Of a stretch of 64,000 nucleotides of DNA, positions 40,368 to 54,542 are shown one piece after another (within the stretch, counting starts at the first letter, position 1; every line of letters starts with the position of its first letter). The stretch lies in the NCBI RefSeq assembly GCF_004339085.1, contig NZ_SMFX01000001.1, positions 186,001-250,000 of the forward strand, written 5' to 3'. Below the pieces are notes generated by a model. The model was not told the DNA's origin, made no database searches, and worked only from the letters and a program-made list of their open reading frames with translations. The DNA is from Thiogranum longum. GTDB lineage: Bacteria > Pseudomonadota > Gammaproteobacteria > DSM-19610. The position numbers and the translations under genes are program-made.

Positions 40368-41741
40368 TTAAAGCTGTTTCACTTCAGAGATCAGTTTACC
40401 CGCGACTTCCTGGCCGTCGCCATACAGCATGCGCGTGTTGTCGAGGTAGAACAGTCCGTTCTCGATACCCGAGAAGCCCTTGCCGCGACCACGCTTGATA
40501 ACAATGACGTTTTTGGCTTTGTCGGCGTCGAGAATAGGCATGCCGTAGATCGGGCTGTCCGGGTTGCTGCGGGCGACCGGGTTGACCACATCATTGGCGC
40601 CGATCACCAGGGCAACGTCGGCCTGGGCAAATTCATTATTGATTTCTTCCAGGTCGTAGATCAGGTCGTAGGGCACGCCGGCCTCGGCCAGTAGCACGTT
40701 CATATGACCGGGCATGCGGCCAGCGACCGGGTGGATGGCAAACTTGACGGTGACGCCACGTTCCATCAGCAGCCGGGTAAGTTCCCATATTTTATGCTGC
40801 GCCTGTGCAACGGCCATACCATAGCCTGGAACGATAATGACTTTGTTGGCATAGGCCATCATAACGGCGGCGTCGGAAGCATCGATTTCTTTCATAATGC
40901 CTTCTTCACCTTCTACAGCGGCTTCGCCGCTGCTACCCGTGCCAAATCCCGAGAACAACACGTTGGAGATGGGGCGATTCATGGCTTTCGCCATCAACTG
41001 GGTGAGCAGCGTGCCAGCCGAGCCGACCACGGTGCCGGCAATGATCATTGCCGCGTTACCGAGTACAAATCCCTCAAATGCCACGGCCAGACCGGTCAGC
41101 GCATTGTACAGGGAGATGACCACCGGCATGTCGGCTCCGCCAATGGGAAGGGTCATCATGATGCCGAACGCCAGTGCAAGGGCAAAGAAAATCATAATAC
41201 TGCCGGTGCCGGGCTGATCGGCGCCCATCAGCATAATGCCCATCACCAGCATGGCACCGAATACCAGCAGGTTGATGAGTTGCTGGTTAGAGAAATTCAT
41301 CGAGCGCTTTATCAGGCCCTGCAGCTTGGCAAAGGCAATCATGGAACCGGAGAAGGCCACCGAGCCTATCATGGCACCAACAACGGCAAGCACCTGGAAG
41401 GTGGCAGAGGGGAAGGTGCCACGTAACAACTCGACTGCCGCAATGGCGGCAGCGGCGCCACCGCCCATACCGTTATAAATGGCGATCATCTGAGGCATAT
41501 CGGTCATGGCGACCTTTTTGCCGCTGTACCAGGCCAGACCGCCACCGATGGCGATTGCCAGCGTTATCCAGCCATAGTTATGCATGCCCGGTGTAGCAAA
41601 CGTAATGATGGTAGCGACCAGCATACCGACACCCGCCCACACAATACCGCCACGCGCAGTGGCCGGCGAACTCATGCGCTTGAGGCCGAGAATGAACAGT
41701 GCTGCGGCGAGGAAATAACTGACGTCGATCAGGAAGCCCAT
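40368..41741 (-). CDS. pntB: NAD(P) transhydrogenase subunit beta
   Basis: A 457-residue subunit of the proton-pumping transhydrogenase. About eight membrane segments occupy the first 270 residues (for example GLAWYSGKKVAMTDMPQMIA and SMNFSNQQLINLLVFGAML); the C-terminal NADP-binding domain has IVPGYGMAVAQAQHKI, VKFAIHPVAGRMPGHMNVLL and IGANDVVNPVAR. It lies directly after pntA2. The enzyme reduces NADP with NADH using the proton gradient. Confidence 0.96.
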   Translation of the reverse strand: MGFLIDVSYFLAAALFILGLKRMSSPATARGGIVWAGVGMLVATIITFATPGMHNYGWITLAIAIGGGLAWYSGKKVAMTDMPQMIAIYNGMGGGAAAAIAAVELLRGTFPSATFQVLAVVGAMIGSVAFSGSMIAFAKLQGLIKRSMNFSNQQLINLLVFGAMLVMGIMLMGADQPGTGSIMIFFALALAFGIMMTLPIGGADMPVVISLYNALTGLAVAFEGFVLGNAAMIIAGTVVGSAGTLLTQLMAKAMNRPISNVLFSGFGTGSSGEAAVEGEEGIMKEIDASDAAVMMAYANKVIIVPGYGMAVAQAQHKIWELTRLLMERGVTVKFAIHPVAGRMPGHMNVLLAEAGVPYDLIYDLEEINNEFAQADVALVIGANDVVNPVARSNPDSPIYGMPILDADKAKNVIVIKRGRGKGFSGIENGLFYLDNTRMLYGDGQEVAGKLISEVKQL

Positions 41742-42032
41742 TTATTTGGCCTCCTTGCTGCTCTTGAACATTTCCAGCATGCGCTCGGTAACCACATAGC
41801 CGCCAACTGCATTGCCGGCGGCCAGCATGACGCCAATGAAGCCGATGAGTTTCTCTATACCCGTATCCGCGTGGCCCATGGCGACCATGGCACCTACCAG
41901 TACGATGCCGTGTACAAAGTTGGAGCCCGACATCAACGGCGTGTGGAGGATGACCGGTACGCGGGCAATGACCTCGTAACCGGTAAAGCCGGCCAGCATG
42001 AAAATATACAGTGCAGTAAAGCCTTCGATCAT
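41742..42032 (-). CDS. NAD(P) transhydrogenase subunit alpha, membrane part
   Basis: A 96-residue subunit (often called PntA2 or PntAB) with three to four membrane helices (LYIFMLAGFTGYEVIA, FVHGIVLVGAMVAMG, KLIGFIGVMLAAGNAVGGYV). In E. coli this part is fused to PntA; here it is a separate gene between the soluble alpha part, which it overlaps by four bases, and pntB, which it abuts. Confidence 0.94.
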   Translation of the reverse strand: MIEGFTALYIFMLAGFTGYEVIARVPVILHTPLMSGSNFVHGIVLVGAMVAMGHADTGIEKLIGFIGVMLAAGNAVGGYVVTERMLEMFKSSKEAK

Positions 42033-43162
42033 GATGCAGGTCCTTCCACCAGCTCGCGGCTGGGGGCGTGTTTGATTTCACCCTCGCGGGTCAGTGTGCT
42101 GTCGGCTATGACTTCATCGTCGAAATCGGGCCTGAATTCACCCTCCACGATCATCGGGGTAAGGAAGTTCAGCAGGTTGCGAGAGTACATTTCCGATGCG
42201 TGGATGGGTAGTTCGCTCGGTACGTTTAACGGACCGTAGATCACTACACCCTTGTGTTCTATGAGTTTGCCTGGCTCGGTGACTTCGCAGTTGCCTCCAC
42301 CTTCGGCAGCCAGATCGATGACGACAGCACCGGGTTTCATTTGCTCGACAATAGTCTTGCGGATAATTTTTGGTGATGGCCGGCCGGGGATAGCAGCCGT
42401 CGTGATCACGGCATCCGCCGCGATGATGTGTGTTTCCAGCACTTCCTGCTGTTTGGCTTTTTCCTCGTCAGTCAGCTCACGGGCGTAACCGCCTTCACCT
42501 TCGGCGGATACACCGGTGTCGACGAATTTTGCTCCCAGAGACTCGACCTGCTCGCGGGTTGCACTGCGTACGTCATAACCCTCTACCATGGCGCCGAGGC
42601 GCTTGACGGTAGCAATAGCCTGCAAGCCGGCGACGCCAGCACCGATCACCAGCACCTTGGCCGGGCGGATGGTGCCGGCGGCGGTAGTCAGCATGGGGAA
42701 GAAGCCACTGGCGTGGTTGGCAGCCAGCAGGGCGGCCTTGTAACCGGCGACTGCCGCCTGCGATGACAGGACGTCCATGCTCTGGGCGCGCGAGATACGC
42801 GGTACCAGCTCCATAGCAAAAGCAAGAATCCTGTGGTCGCGCAGTTTGGCAACGCGCTCCGGGTAGCGGTGTGGCTGCATCATACCGACCACCACGGCGC
42901 CGTCTTTCATTTGCTCGATTTCAGACGCGTTGGGAGGCTGTACCTTCAGCACCAGGTCAGCTTGCTGGTACACCGCGGCGGCGTCATCGACCAGCGTGAC
43001 ATTCTGGTAGGCGTCGTCCGGGTAGTGACTGCTGACGCCGGCGCCACGTTGCATGATAATTTCGACGCCCAACTTGACGAAGCGGTCGGCAATCGCCGGA
43101 ACCAGCGCCACACGCCGCTCACCGGCCTCGATTTCTTTGGGCACGCCAAGGCGTATCGACAT
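42029..43162 (-). CDS. pntA: NAD(P) transhydrogenase subunit alpha, NAD-binding part
   Basis: A 377-residue soluble subunit. RLGVPKEIEAGERRVALVPA at the start, RISRAQSMDVLSSQAAVAGY (the RQD-loop-like contact region), KVLVIGAGVAGLQAIATVKR (NAD-binding) and TTAAIPGRPSPKII are family landmarks. It belongs to the alanine dehydrogenase/PntA fold. The ATG at 43162 gives MSIRLGV; two codons upstream a TTG also exists. First gene of the pnt operon. Confidence 0.95.
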   Translation of the reverse strand: MSIRLGVPKEIEAGERRVALVPAIADRFVKLGVEIIMQRGAGVSSHYPDDAYQNVTLVDDAAAVYQQADLVLKVQPPNASEIEQMKDGAVVVGMMQPHRYPERVAKLRDHRILAFAMELVPRISRAQSMDVLSSQAAVAGYKAALLAANHASGFFPMLTTAAGTIRPAKVLVIGAGVAGLQAIATVKRLGAMVEGYDVRSATREQVESLGAKFVDTGVSAEGEGGYARELTDEEKAKQQEVLETHIIAADAVITTAAIPGRPSPKIIRKTIVEQMKPGAVVIDLAAEGGGNCEVTEPGKLIEHKGVVIYGPLNVPSELPIHASEMYSRNLLNFLTPMIVEGEFRPDFDDEVIADSTLTREGEIKHAPSRELVEGPAS

Positions 43163-43394
43163 CTTCAATTTCTCCAGCTCGGGCCAGTCAATTCAACCGG
43201 CCGGTTTTGTTCTGTTTGGCTGTTTTGCGCCGAATAATGCGGTAAAGCTGCATAAGGGGCGGAATGATAGCGGATTCGCGGCGACGATGTAACGTCTGGA
43301 AAAGGTGACACTGTAGCGAATTGTGCGACTCAACCGCTTACACGATGCGGGATTTCTGGGGTAAGATACAGGAAACCGGATTCGGGAGGTTTGT

Positions 43395-43994
43395 GTGTAC
43401 GATTTACATCAGCAAGTCCTGAGAACCGATGCCTCCGGCATGCCGCTGGAATGGGTCAATTACCAGGATGCCGTGCGTCTCTACTACCTGGAGCAGGTGG
43501 CCTACAGCTGCGGCACCCACCTGTACACGGTTCACGGTGGCATCTGTGCCCGCACCGGGCGCAGGAGCATCATCCGGGTCAATTCCATTATCGCTACTTA
43601 CGGCAGCAACCGTGTGTTGACGCGCAACCGGGGCCGCTATGTCCCGCCATTGAATAACCCCGCGCTGTTTCGCCGTGACGCACACCTTTGCATGTATTGC
43701 GGTGAGCGCTTCCGTGTCAGCGACCTGTCGCGCGATCATGTGACGCCCATCAGCCAGAACGGGGCCGATACCTGGACCAACGTGGTAACGGCCTGTCGCC
43801 GCTGCAATAACCACAAGGCCGGGCGCAGCCCGGAGCAGGCCGGCATGGAGTTACTGGCAGTGCCCTTTACACCTACCCATGCCGAATATATCTACCTGCA
43901 AGGCAAACGCATTCTGGCCGATCAGATGGAGTTCCTTATGGCGCACTTCCCGCGCACCAGCCTGATGCACGAGCGCCTGAAACTGCTCGGCTGA
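43395..43994 (+). CDS. HNH endonuclease family protein
   Basis: A 199-residue protein. The HNH core lies at about residues 95-140: RDAHLCMYCGERF, DLSRDHVTPISQNGADTWTN and VVTACRRCNNHKAGR, with the CxxC pairs that hold the structural zinc and the DH catalytic pair. The family is the small free-standing HNH type (COG1403), common in bacteria and of unclear job; DNA repair or RNA cleavage has been proposed for relatives. GGAGG lies 5 bases before the GTG at 43395. Not in a visible defence locus. Confidence 0.9.
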   Translation: MYDLHQQVLRTDASGMPLEWVNYQDAVRLYYLEQVAYSCGTHLYTVHGGICARTGRRSIIRVNSIIATYGSNRVLTRNRGRYVPPLNNPALFRRDAHLCMYCGERFRVSDLSRDHVTPISQNGADTWTNVVTACRRCNNHKAGRSPEQAGMELLAVPFTPTHAEYIYLQGKRILADQMEFLMAHFPRTSLMHERLKLLG

Positions 43995-44002
43995 GGCAAG
44001 TA

Positions 44003-44137
44003 GTCATTGTGAGCGCAGCGCGGCAATCTGTTTGACCTGGTGCAAGACTGGAGAGATTGCCGCGCTGCTCCCATAGAATCCCTCCGGGCTTCATTACGGG
44101 TACCTTACCCTTGTGCGGGTCAAGGCATCGCAATGAC
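44003..44137. repeat. Second family of palindromic repeat
   Basis: Outer ends GTCATTGTGAGCGCAGCGCG and GCAATGAC, with an inner arm AGATTGCCGCGCTGC complementary to part of the left arm. It lies between the HNH and fructosamine kinase genes. It differs in sequence from the GTCATNCCGG family. It accounts for most of the gene-free stretch 43995-44168. Confidence 0.75.
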
Positions 44138-44168
44138 GCACTGATCAGAGGCTGCCTGTTATCTGAAA

Positions 44169-45047
44169 ATGGCTATCTGGAAACACATCGCCAGGCAACT
44201 GGAATCCCGCATCGGCAGACCCCTAAAGGCGAGCCGCCCGGTTGCCGTGGGTGGCGGTTCAATCAATGAGGCCTGGCGCCTCGAAGATGAAAACCGGTCT
44301 TTTTTCGTCAAGCTCAACCGCGCCGCAAAGCTGGATATGTTCGAAGCGGAGGTGGAAGGCCTGCAGGCGCTACGTCAGTCTTGTCCCTTGCGGATTCCCG
44401 AGCCACTGGTGTGGGGCACGGCTGAGGGGCAGTCGTACCTGGCCATGGAGTACCTGCCGCTGGGTGGCACGGGATCGGCGACGCGGCTGGGCGAAGGACT
44501 CGCTGCCCTGCATCGTTGTACCGCTGACCGCTTCGGCTGGCATCGCGACAATACCATAGGCTCCACCCCGCAGAGTAATGCGCAGGAGAATCGCTGGATA
44601 ACGTTCTGGGCGGAGCATCGTCTTGGTTTCCAGATCAGCCTGGCTGTTGAAGCCGGCGCCGGCCGTGAACTGGAGGCCGGTGGTGGTGAATTGATCGAGT
44701 GGTTACCGGCCTTGATGGACGGGCGCGAGCCGGAGGCCTCGTTACTGCACGGCGACCTCTGGTCGGGAAATTATGCCTTTACGCAGGAAGGCGAGCCGAC
44801 CATTTTCGATCCCGCGGTCTATTACGGCGACCGTGAAACCGACATTGCCATGACAGAACTGTTCGGGGGATTCGGGGCAGATTTTTATGCCGCCTACAAT
44901 AATGACTGGCCGCTGGATCCGGGCTACGCGACGCGCAAGACACTCTACAACCTCTATCACATCCTTAATCACTACAACCTGTTTGGTGGCAGCTACCTGT
45001 CACAGGCGCAGGGGATGATCAGTCGTTTGTTGAGCGAAGTGCGCTAG
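44169..45047 (+). CDS. Fructosamine kinase family protein
   Basis: A 292-residue kinase of the aminoglycoside-phosphotransferase-like fold. The N-lobe has GGGSINEAWRLE and FFVKLNRA (ATP lysine); the catalytic loop is LLHGDLWSGNYAF and the metal-binding loop is IFDPAVYYGDRETDIAMTEL, both typical of fructosamine-3-kinase relatives that phosphorylate glycated proteins or sugars for repair. The protein starts MAIWKHIARQLE. Convergent with hemE. Confidence 0.94.
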   Translation: MAIWKHIARQLESRIGRPLKASRPVAVGGGSINEAWRLEDENRSFFVKLNRAAKLDMFEAEVEGLQALRQSCPLRIPEPLVWGTAEGQSYLAMEYLPLGGTGSATRLGEGLAALHRCTADRFGWHRDNTIGSTPQSNAQENRWITFWAEHRLGFQISLAVEAGAGRELEAGGGELIEWLPALMDGREPEASLLHGDLWSGNYAFTQEGEPTIFDPAVYYGDRETDIAMTELFGGFGADFYAAYNNDWPLDPGYATRKTLYNLYHILNHYNLFGGSYLSQAQGMISRLLSEVR

Positions 45048-45059
45048 AATTTCACCCGT

Positions 45060-45128
45060 CGTCATTCCGGCGCAGGCCGGAATCCATAGCATCCAGCATC
45101 ATGGATCCCGGCCTGCGCCGGGATGACG
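45060..45128. repeat. Dispersed palindromic repeat, copy 3
   Basis: Arms CGTCATTCCGGCGCAGGCCGG and its near-complement (one mismatch), 21 bases each. It lies between the convergent fructosamine kinase and hemE genes, where it can act as a two-way transcription end. Confidence 0.87.
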
Positions 45129-45142
45129 GGTTAATCACAACT

Positions 45143-46210
45143 TCACTGGTCGTGGTAGGCGCGGCTCAGGTCATGAACTGCTTCGATCATCGCGCCCGCA
45201 TGTTCCGGGTTGATTCCGGGGTGTATGCCGTGACCCAGGTTGAACACGTGCCCGTTGCCCTTTCCGAAACTCGCCAGCACCTTGCCGACCTGTTCGCGAA
45301 TGGTTTTCGGCGAGGCATAGAGCACAGAGGGATCGAGATTACCCTGTAATGCAACCTGTGCGCCGACACGACGACGTGCATCCGCGAGGTCCGTTGTCCA
45401 GTCCAGTCCCAGCGCATCGGCGCCGGTATCGGTCATGGCTTCCAGCCACTGACCACCGTTCTTGGTAAACAGGATAACCGGGACTTTCTCGTCGCCCATA
45501 TTTTTTTGCAGACTTTGGATAATGCGTTCCATCGGTTTCAGCGAGAAACGGCAGTAGTCGGAAGGCGTCAGTGCGCCGCCCCAGGTATCGAAAATCATGA
45601 CGGTCTGCGCGCCGGCCTTGATCTGTGCATCAAGATAAAGGGCAACGGATTGCGCGACAGTTTCCAGCAATTGATCGAGCAGTTCCGGGCGCTCATACAG
45701 CATCGCCTTGATGGTACGGAAGTCCTTGCTGGAGCCTCCCTCGACCATGTAGGTCGCCAGGGTCCATGGGCTGCCGGAGAAGCCGATAAGCGGCACACGC
45801 CCGTTCAGTTCGCGACGAATGGTACGAACCGCATCCATGACATAACGCAGTTCCTGTTCCGGATCGGGTACCCCGAGCGCGGCAATCTGTTTTTCATCGC
45901 GTAGCGGGTTTTTGAAGCGCGGACCCTCGCCCTCCTCGAAGTACAGACCCAGTCCCATGGCATCCGGAATGGTAAGGATGTCGGAAAACAGGATGGCAGC
46001 GTCAAGCGGGAAACGTTCGAGCGGTTGCAGGGTGACTTCGCAGGCCAGCTCGGGATTGGTGCAAAGATCCATGAAACTGCCGGCTTTCTTGCGTGTTTCG
46101 CGATACTCGGGCAGATAGCGGCCGGCCTGGCGCATCATCCACACGGGGGTAACGTCAACGGGCTGGCGCAGCAGGGCGCGGATGAAACGGTCGTTTTTCA
46201 GTTCAGTCAT
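45143..46210 (-). CDS. hemE: Uroporphyrinogen decarboxylase
   Basis: A 355-residue haem-pathway enzyme converting uroporphyrinogen III to coproporphyrinogen [21 protein letters not shown] near residue 25 contains the substrate-binding arginines; [14 protein letters not shown] holds the catalytic Asp, and [18 protein letters not shown] and [15 protein letters not shown] are conserved. The ATG at 46210 begins [13 protein letters not shown]. Confidence 0.97.
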   Translation of the reverse strand: MTELKNDRFIRALLRQPVDVTPVWMMRQAGRYLPEYRETRKKAGSFMDLCTNPELACEVTLQPLERFPLDAAILFSDILTIPDAMGLGLYFEEGEGPRFKNPLRDEKQIAALGVPDPEQELRYVMDAVRTIRRELNGRVPLIGFSGSPWTLATYMVEGGSSKDFRTIKAMLYERPELLDQLLETVAQSVALYLDAQIKAGAQTVMIFDTWGGALTPSDYCRFSLKPMERIIQSLQKNMGDEKVPVILFTKNGGQWLEAMTDTGADALGLDWTTDLADARRRVGAQVALQGNLDPSVLYASPKTIREQVGKVLASFGKGNGHVFNLGHGIHPGINPEHAGAMIEAVHDLSRAYHDQ

Positions 46211-46333
46211 GGGGTGTATTAAACCGGTTAGGGTGTGAGGTGTCATCCTGTTTTTTGGGGTGTTATTTTCGCCCGGTGTCAGAGTTATAGGGAACCACTG
46301 ATTAATCCGCCATGCTTGCCCACCAGCCTGACG

Positions 46334-47785
46334 TTAACGAGGAAGTTCGGAAGCCCCCATCAGGAATTCATCCACCGCCCGCGCACACTGCCGCCCCTCA
46401 CGAATCGCCCACACAACAAGAGACTGCCCGCGGCGCATATCACCGGCCGCAAATACCTTTTTAATGGACGTCTGGTAGGCCGTTTCACCTTCCGTGTCGC
46501 CCTTCACATTGCCGCGCGGATCGTACTCAACGCCAAGGTCATTCAACAAACCTTCCTGGATCGGGTGCACAAAACCCATCGCCAGCAATGCCATGTCGGC
46601 CTCGATCTCAAAGTCGCTGCCTTCGATTTCGCTCATCTGCCAGCGGCCCTGGTCATCCTTGTTCCACTCGAGGCGAATGCAGTGCAGTTTTTTCAGTTTG
46701 CCGTTTTCGCCGATAAATGCTTTTGTCGCAACGCTCCATTCGCGTGTGACGCCTTCCTCCTGCGAGGTAGAGGTGCGTAGCTTGTTGGGCCATTCCGGCC
46801 ACGTGAGTAGCTTGTCTTCCTTTTCCGGTGGTTTGGGCAGGATTTCGATTTGTGTGACGGATTCACAACCCTGGCGGATGGAGGTTCCGATACAGTCGGA
46901 ACCTGTGTCACCGCCACCGATGACAACAACTTTTTTACCGGTGGCCATGATGGATTCATTTTCAGGAATTTTATCACCGGCCACACGGCGGTTCTGCTGT
47001 GGCAGGAACTCCATGGCGAAATACACGCCTTCCAGATCACGCCCGGGTACCGGCAGGTCACGCGGCTGCTCGGAACCGCCGGTGAGGGCGATCGCATCAA
47101 ATTCACCGAACAGATTCTGTGCACTGATATCAACGCCGACATGTGTGTTGGGTTTGAAATGGATGCCCTCGGCTTCCATCTGCTTCATACGCTTGTCGAT
47201 GTGGTGCTTTTCCATTTTGAAGTCAGGGATGCCGTAGCGCAGCAGGCCACCGAACCGATCATTTTTTTCGAACAGGGTGACATTGTGCCCGACACGAACC
47301 AGTTGCTGGGCGCAGGCCATGCCCGCAGGCCCGCCACCAATGACGGCAACTTTCTTGCCGGTTTTGTTTTCGGCGATCTTCGGTTCAAGCCAACCATTGT
47401 CCCAGGCCTTGTCGACGATGGCGCACTCGATGGTTTTGATGGTAACCGGATCGTCGATCAGGTTGAGTGTGCAGGATTCCTGGCAGGGCGCCGGGCAGAT
47501 ACGGCCGGTGAAGTCCGGGAAGTTGTTGGTCGAGTGCAGCACCTTGCTGGCCTTTTCCCACTTGCCCTTGTACACCAGGTCATTCCAGTCCGGAATGAGG
47601 TTGTTGACCGGGCATCCTTCGTGGCAGAAGGGGATGCCGCAGTCCATGCAACGCGCGCCCTGGGTGCTGAGCGTCTGCTCATCCAGGGGAATGATGAATT
47701 CACCAAAATACTTGATGCGTTCTTCAACAGGTTTGTAGCCGCGGTCTTTGCGCGGGTACTCCAGGAATCCGGTTGGTTTGCCCAT
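46334..47785 (-). CDS. gltD: Glutamate synthase small subunit
   Basis: A 483-residue NADPH-dependent subunit. Iron-sulfur cysteines appear in [14 protein letters not shown] and [15 protein letters not shown]- and NADPH-binding GxGxxG motifs appear as [17 protein letters not shown] and [16 protein letters not shown]. It feeds electrons to GltB to make glutamate from glutamine and 2-oxoglutarate. It follows gltB after 23 bases. Confidence 0.96.
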   Translation of the reverse strand: MGKPTGFLEYPRKDRGYKPVEERIKYFGEFIIPLDEQTLSTQGARCMDCGIPFCHEGCPVNNLIPDWNDLVYKGKWEKASKVLHSTNNFPDFTGRICPAPCQESCTLNLIDDPVTIKTIECAIVDKAWDNGWLEPKIAENKTGKKVAVIGGGPAGMACAQQLVRVGHNVTLFEKNDRFGGLLRYGIPDFKMEKHHIDKRMKQMEAEGIHFKPNTHVGVDISAQNLFGEFDAIALTGGSEQPRDLPVPGRDLEGVYFAMEFLPQQNRRVAGDKIPENESIMATGKKVVVIGGGDTGSDCIGTSIRQGCESVTQIEILPKPPEKEDKLLTWPEWPNKLRTSTSQEEGVTREWSVATKAFIGENGKLKKLHCIRLEWNKDDQGRWQMSEIEGSDFEIEADMALLAMGFVHPIQEGLLNDLGVEYDPRGNVKGDTEGETAYQTSIKKVFAAGDMRRGQSLVVWAIREGRQCARAVDEFLMGASELPR

Positions 47786-47808
47786 AGTGTCAGTTCAGTC
47801 CCGAGGTT

Positions 47809-52437
<4,629 letters not shown>

Positions 52438-52647
52438 ACCCGACCTCTGGTTAACTAGCTTATTATTCAGTAGCTTGTGCATATGCGCACACAAAACCAC
52501 CCACGCCCGAATCTGGGGGGGTGGTACAACCCGAACGTAAAAATTTGGGCCGGAAAGAATAATGGAGATAGGCCTCTGACGCCAGCGTTTTTCGGGGTTA
52601 AACCCCGGTTTCTCTGCGGAATTTGCCTTGCCCGGAGTTATGGCGAT
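52438..52647 (-). other. Gene-free leader region of gltBD
   Basis: 210 bases upstream of gltB with no supported gene. A TTGTGTGCGCATATGCACAA near-palindrome lies at about 52472-52491 on the minus strand within 60 bases of the gltB start. No clear -35/-10 pair was identified. The damX-like gene ends at the far side. Confidence 0.35.
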
Positions 52648-54273
52648 TTATTGCGCTGCATTGATGCTGTCCTGGACAGATTTCAGGGTGCGTGGCCAGG
52701 GTTTGGCATTTTGTACCTTGTCCGGCAATGCACTGCGCGCGGCCAGCGCGGCAGCCTTGTCGGGATAGAGGCCATAAAGCAGCACATACCAGTCGGCATT
52801 ACGGTATCGACCCCGGTAAAAAGCCGCAGTGTCAGGTTCCAGAGAATTGCTTTTGATGTAGTCCAGAATGGAGGAAGGATCGCGCGACCCCAGTAACTGA
52901 AGAGTGAAGGCATCAGGGGATTGCTGCAGTAGCCAGTTTTCGCGGTGTGGTTGTGCGGTTTTCACAGCAGATTGTTGTGTTTCAGGTTTTGCTGCCCTGG
53001 CTTGCAGGGCGGGAGGTATTTCTGGTCGGGCAGGCCGGGTTGGTTGGGATGTATCAGGCGGGCCTGGGCTGACCGGGCGTGTTGTGCCTGTTTCAGCTGT
53101 AGCTGATGCAGCATTGGCAGAGGCCGGTTCTGCCGGTTCAGGTCCGACATCCCTGGCGGGTAGCGGGCGGTTTGCTTCGGTATTTGTCACGGATGGTATA
53201 GCCGAGGGTGTATTTACTGGTTCGGCCGTTGTTACTGTTGTGACGGGTTGGCTGGAAGTGGTTTTGTCCGTGTTGGCAGGCGCCTCTCCAGCGGAAGGTT
53301 TCAGGTCCTGTACAAGGCGCCCGCTATCGATAGTTTCAGCAGGAAGAATGAGCGGCAGCTCCTGTTCAGCCGTTCCCGAGTCCCGGACAGGTGGTTCGGT
53401 CGGGGTGAGGCGTTGCCAGCCAAGGTAGCCGGCAAGTAGCGCAATGGCAAGCGAGGCCCCGACCCAGACCGGCGCGCTGTTTTTTTTTCGTCCGCGCTGT
53501 ATGGGGGCGCGCTTCTTGATCCTGGCGCGCATGTGGTGGTCGACAAGGGATTCATTCGCCAGCCGGTTGATATGTCCGGGTCTGCCACCTGCAGATTTAC
53601 AGATAGCGCGCACTTCAGTTGGTGTAAATGGACTTTCGCCACTGTAGCCTGCAACAGCCATTCGATACATGAGATAGGCTGCCGTTTCTTCTTCTGTCAG
53701 CCTGGGGATATCCAGGACCTGGCAGGTGTGTTCGCTGCCCAGCTGCTCCAGCATGGCGCGAATATTCCGGGTGGCCTCAGCTGTCCCGAACAGTACGATA
53801 TGCAGGCGGTCACCATCCGGCAGGTCGGCCAGTTCGCAAATACGCCGGCAGGCAGCTTCGTCGAGCTGTTCGGTATTGTCGATCACAATAATCAGTTGTT
53901 GAGAAGCTTCGCTTTGTGCTGCCCAGCGTGCGAGCAGTGTTTGCGCATCTTCACCCGGCGAAACACCCATTGTCTGAGCGAGGCTTTCGGACAGCGGGTC
54001 GCCCTGGCCAGCGTCGATAGCGCAGATAATCCATTGCGGATTGGCGTGCCTCAGAAATTGATCGAGTAGCGTGGTCTTGCCACTGCCGGGAGGGCCGTTT
54101 ACAACAACAATCGACTCACTGAACTGGACCAGATGGGTAAGCAGGTCAAGCCGCTGCGATAACGTGCTGCCGGCGTAGAAAAACTCCGGATCGATTTGTT
54201 CCCCGAATGGATGGCGTCGCAATGACCAGGCTTGCAGGTAGTCGGGTTGTCCAGCGACTGATGTTTCGTTCAT
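52648..54273 (-). CDS. DamX-like protein: AAA ATPase plus SPOR domain
   Basis: A 541-residue protein. The N-terminal AAA ATPase of the ExeA/GspA type has GPPGSGKTTLLDQF (Walker A) and LIIVIDNTEQL (Walker B). One membrane helix (APVWVGASLAIALLAGYLG, about residue 270) leads to a Pro/Ala/Thr-rich periplasmic linker and a C-terminal SPOR domain (FTLQLLGSRDPSSI ... WYVLLYGLYPDKAAALAA). DamX in E. coli follows aroB, as here after dgt and a mini gene. It is expected at the division septum. Naming is by architecture and position. Confidence 0.87.
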   Translation of the reverse strand: MNETSVAGQPDYLQAWSLRRHPFGEQIDPEFFYAGSTLSQRLDLLTHLVQFSESIVVVNGPPGSGKTTLLDQFLRHANPQWIICAIDAGQGDPLSESLAQTMGVSPGEDAQTLLARWAAQSEASQQLIIVIDNTEQLDEAACRRICELADLPDGDRLHIVLFGTAEATRNIRAMLEQLGSEHTCQVLDIPRLTEEETAAYLMYRMAVAGYSGESPFTPTEVRAICKSAGGRPGHINRLANESLVDHHMRARIKKRAPIQRGRKKNSAPVWVGASLAIALLAGYLGWQRLTPTEPPVRDSGTAEQELPLILPAETIDSGRLVQDLKPSAGEAPANTDKTTSSQPVTTVTTAEPVNTPSAIPSVTNTEANRPLPARDVGPEPAEPASANAASATAETGTTRPVSPGPPDTSQPTRPARPEIPPALQARAAKPETQQSAVKTAQPHRENWLLQQSPDAFTLQLLGSRDPSSILDYIKSNSLEPDTAAFYRGRYRNADWYVLLYGLYPDKAAALAARSALPDKVQNAKPWPRTLKSVQDSINAAQ

Positions 54274-54515
54274 GTCTGTGCCTGCATAAACACAACCTGG
54301 TAACCTTTTTTCAGCTGGGCGTCCCGTATTGACATCATGGCTTCTTCCGCCTGTTCGCGATCAGTATAGTGATCCCTGATCATACGTCCGCCAGCACCCT
54401 GGTATCCCCATTCACGCACAAGTGTCCAGCCATCGATCAGGTCTTCCTGCAGGTGCAGGTGATAGAACCTTGGTGGGCCGGCGTCGCCGGGCGGGATCTG
54501 CATATAAATGCGCAT
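54270..54515 (-). CDS. Small WGR-domain-like protein
   Basis: An 81-residue protein that is almost entirely one WGR-like domain: RFYHLHLQEDLIDGWTLVRE, then WGYQGAGGRMIRDHYTDRE and AQLKKGYQVVF. WGR domains occur in PARP enzymes and regulators, where they bind nucleic acid; here the signature reads WGY in place of WGR. It starts 27 bases after dgt and overlaps the damX-like gene by four bases, so it is part of that operon. Role unknown. Confidence 0.8.
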   Translation of the reverse strand: MRIYMQIPPGDAGPPRFYHLHLQEDLIDGWTLVREWGYQGAGGRMIRDHYTDREQAEEAMMSIRDAQLKKGYQVVFMQAQT

Positions 54516-54542
54516 GTTTTGTCTCTGCCAGGCACACTGTGC

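Noticed and set aside
40704..41426. 240-codon plus-strand frame opposite pntB
   Set aside because: His/Gly-rich shadow of membrane-helix coding sequence in pntB.
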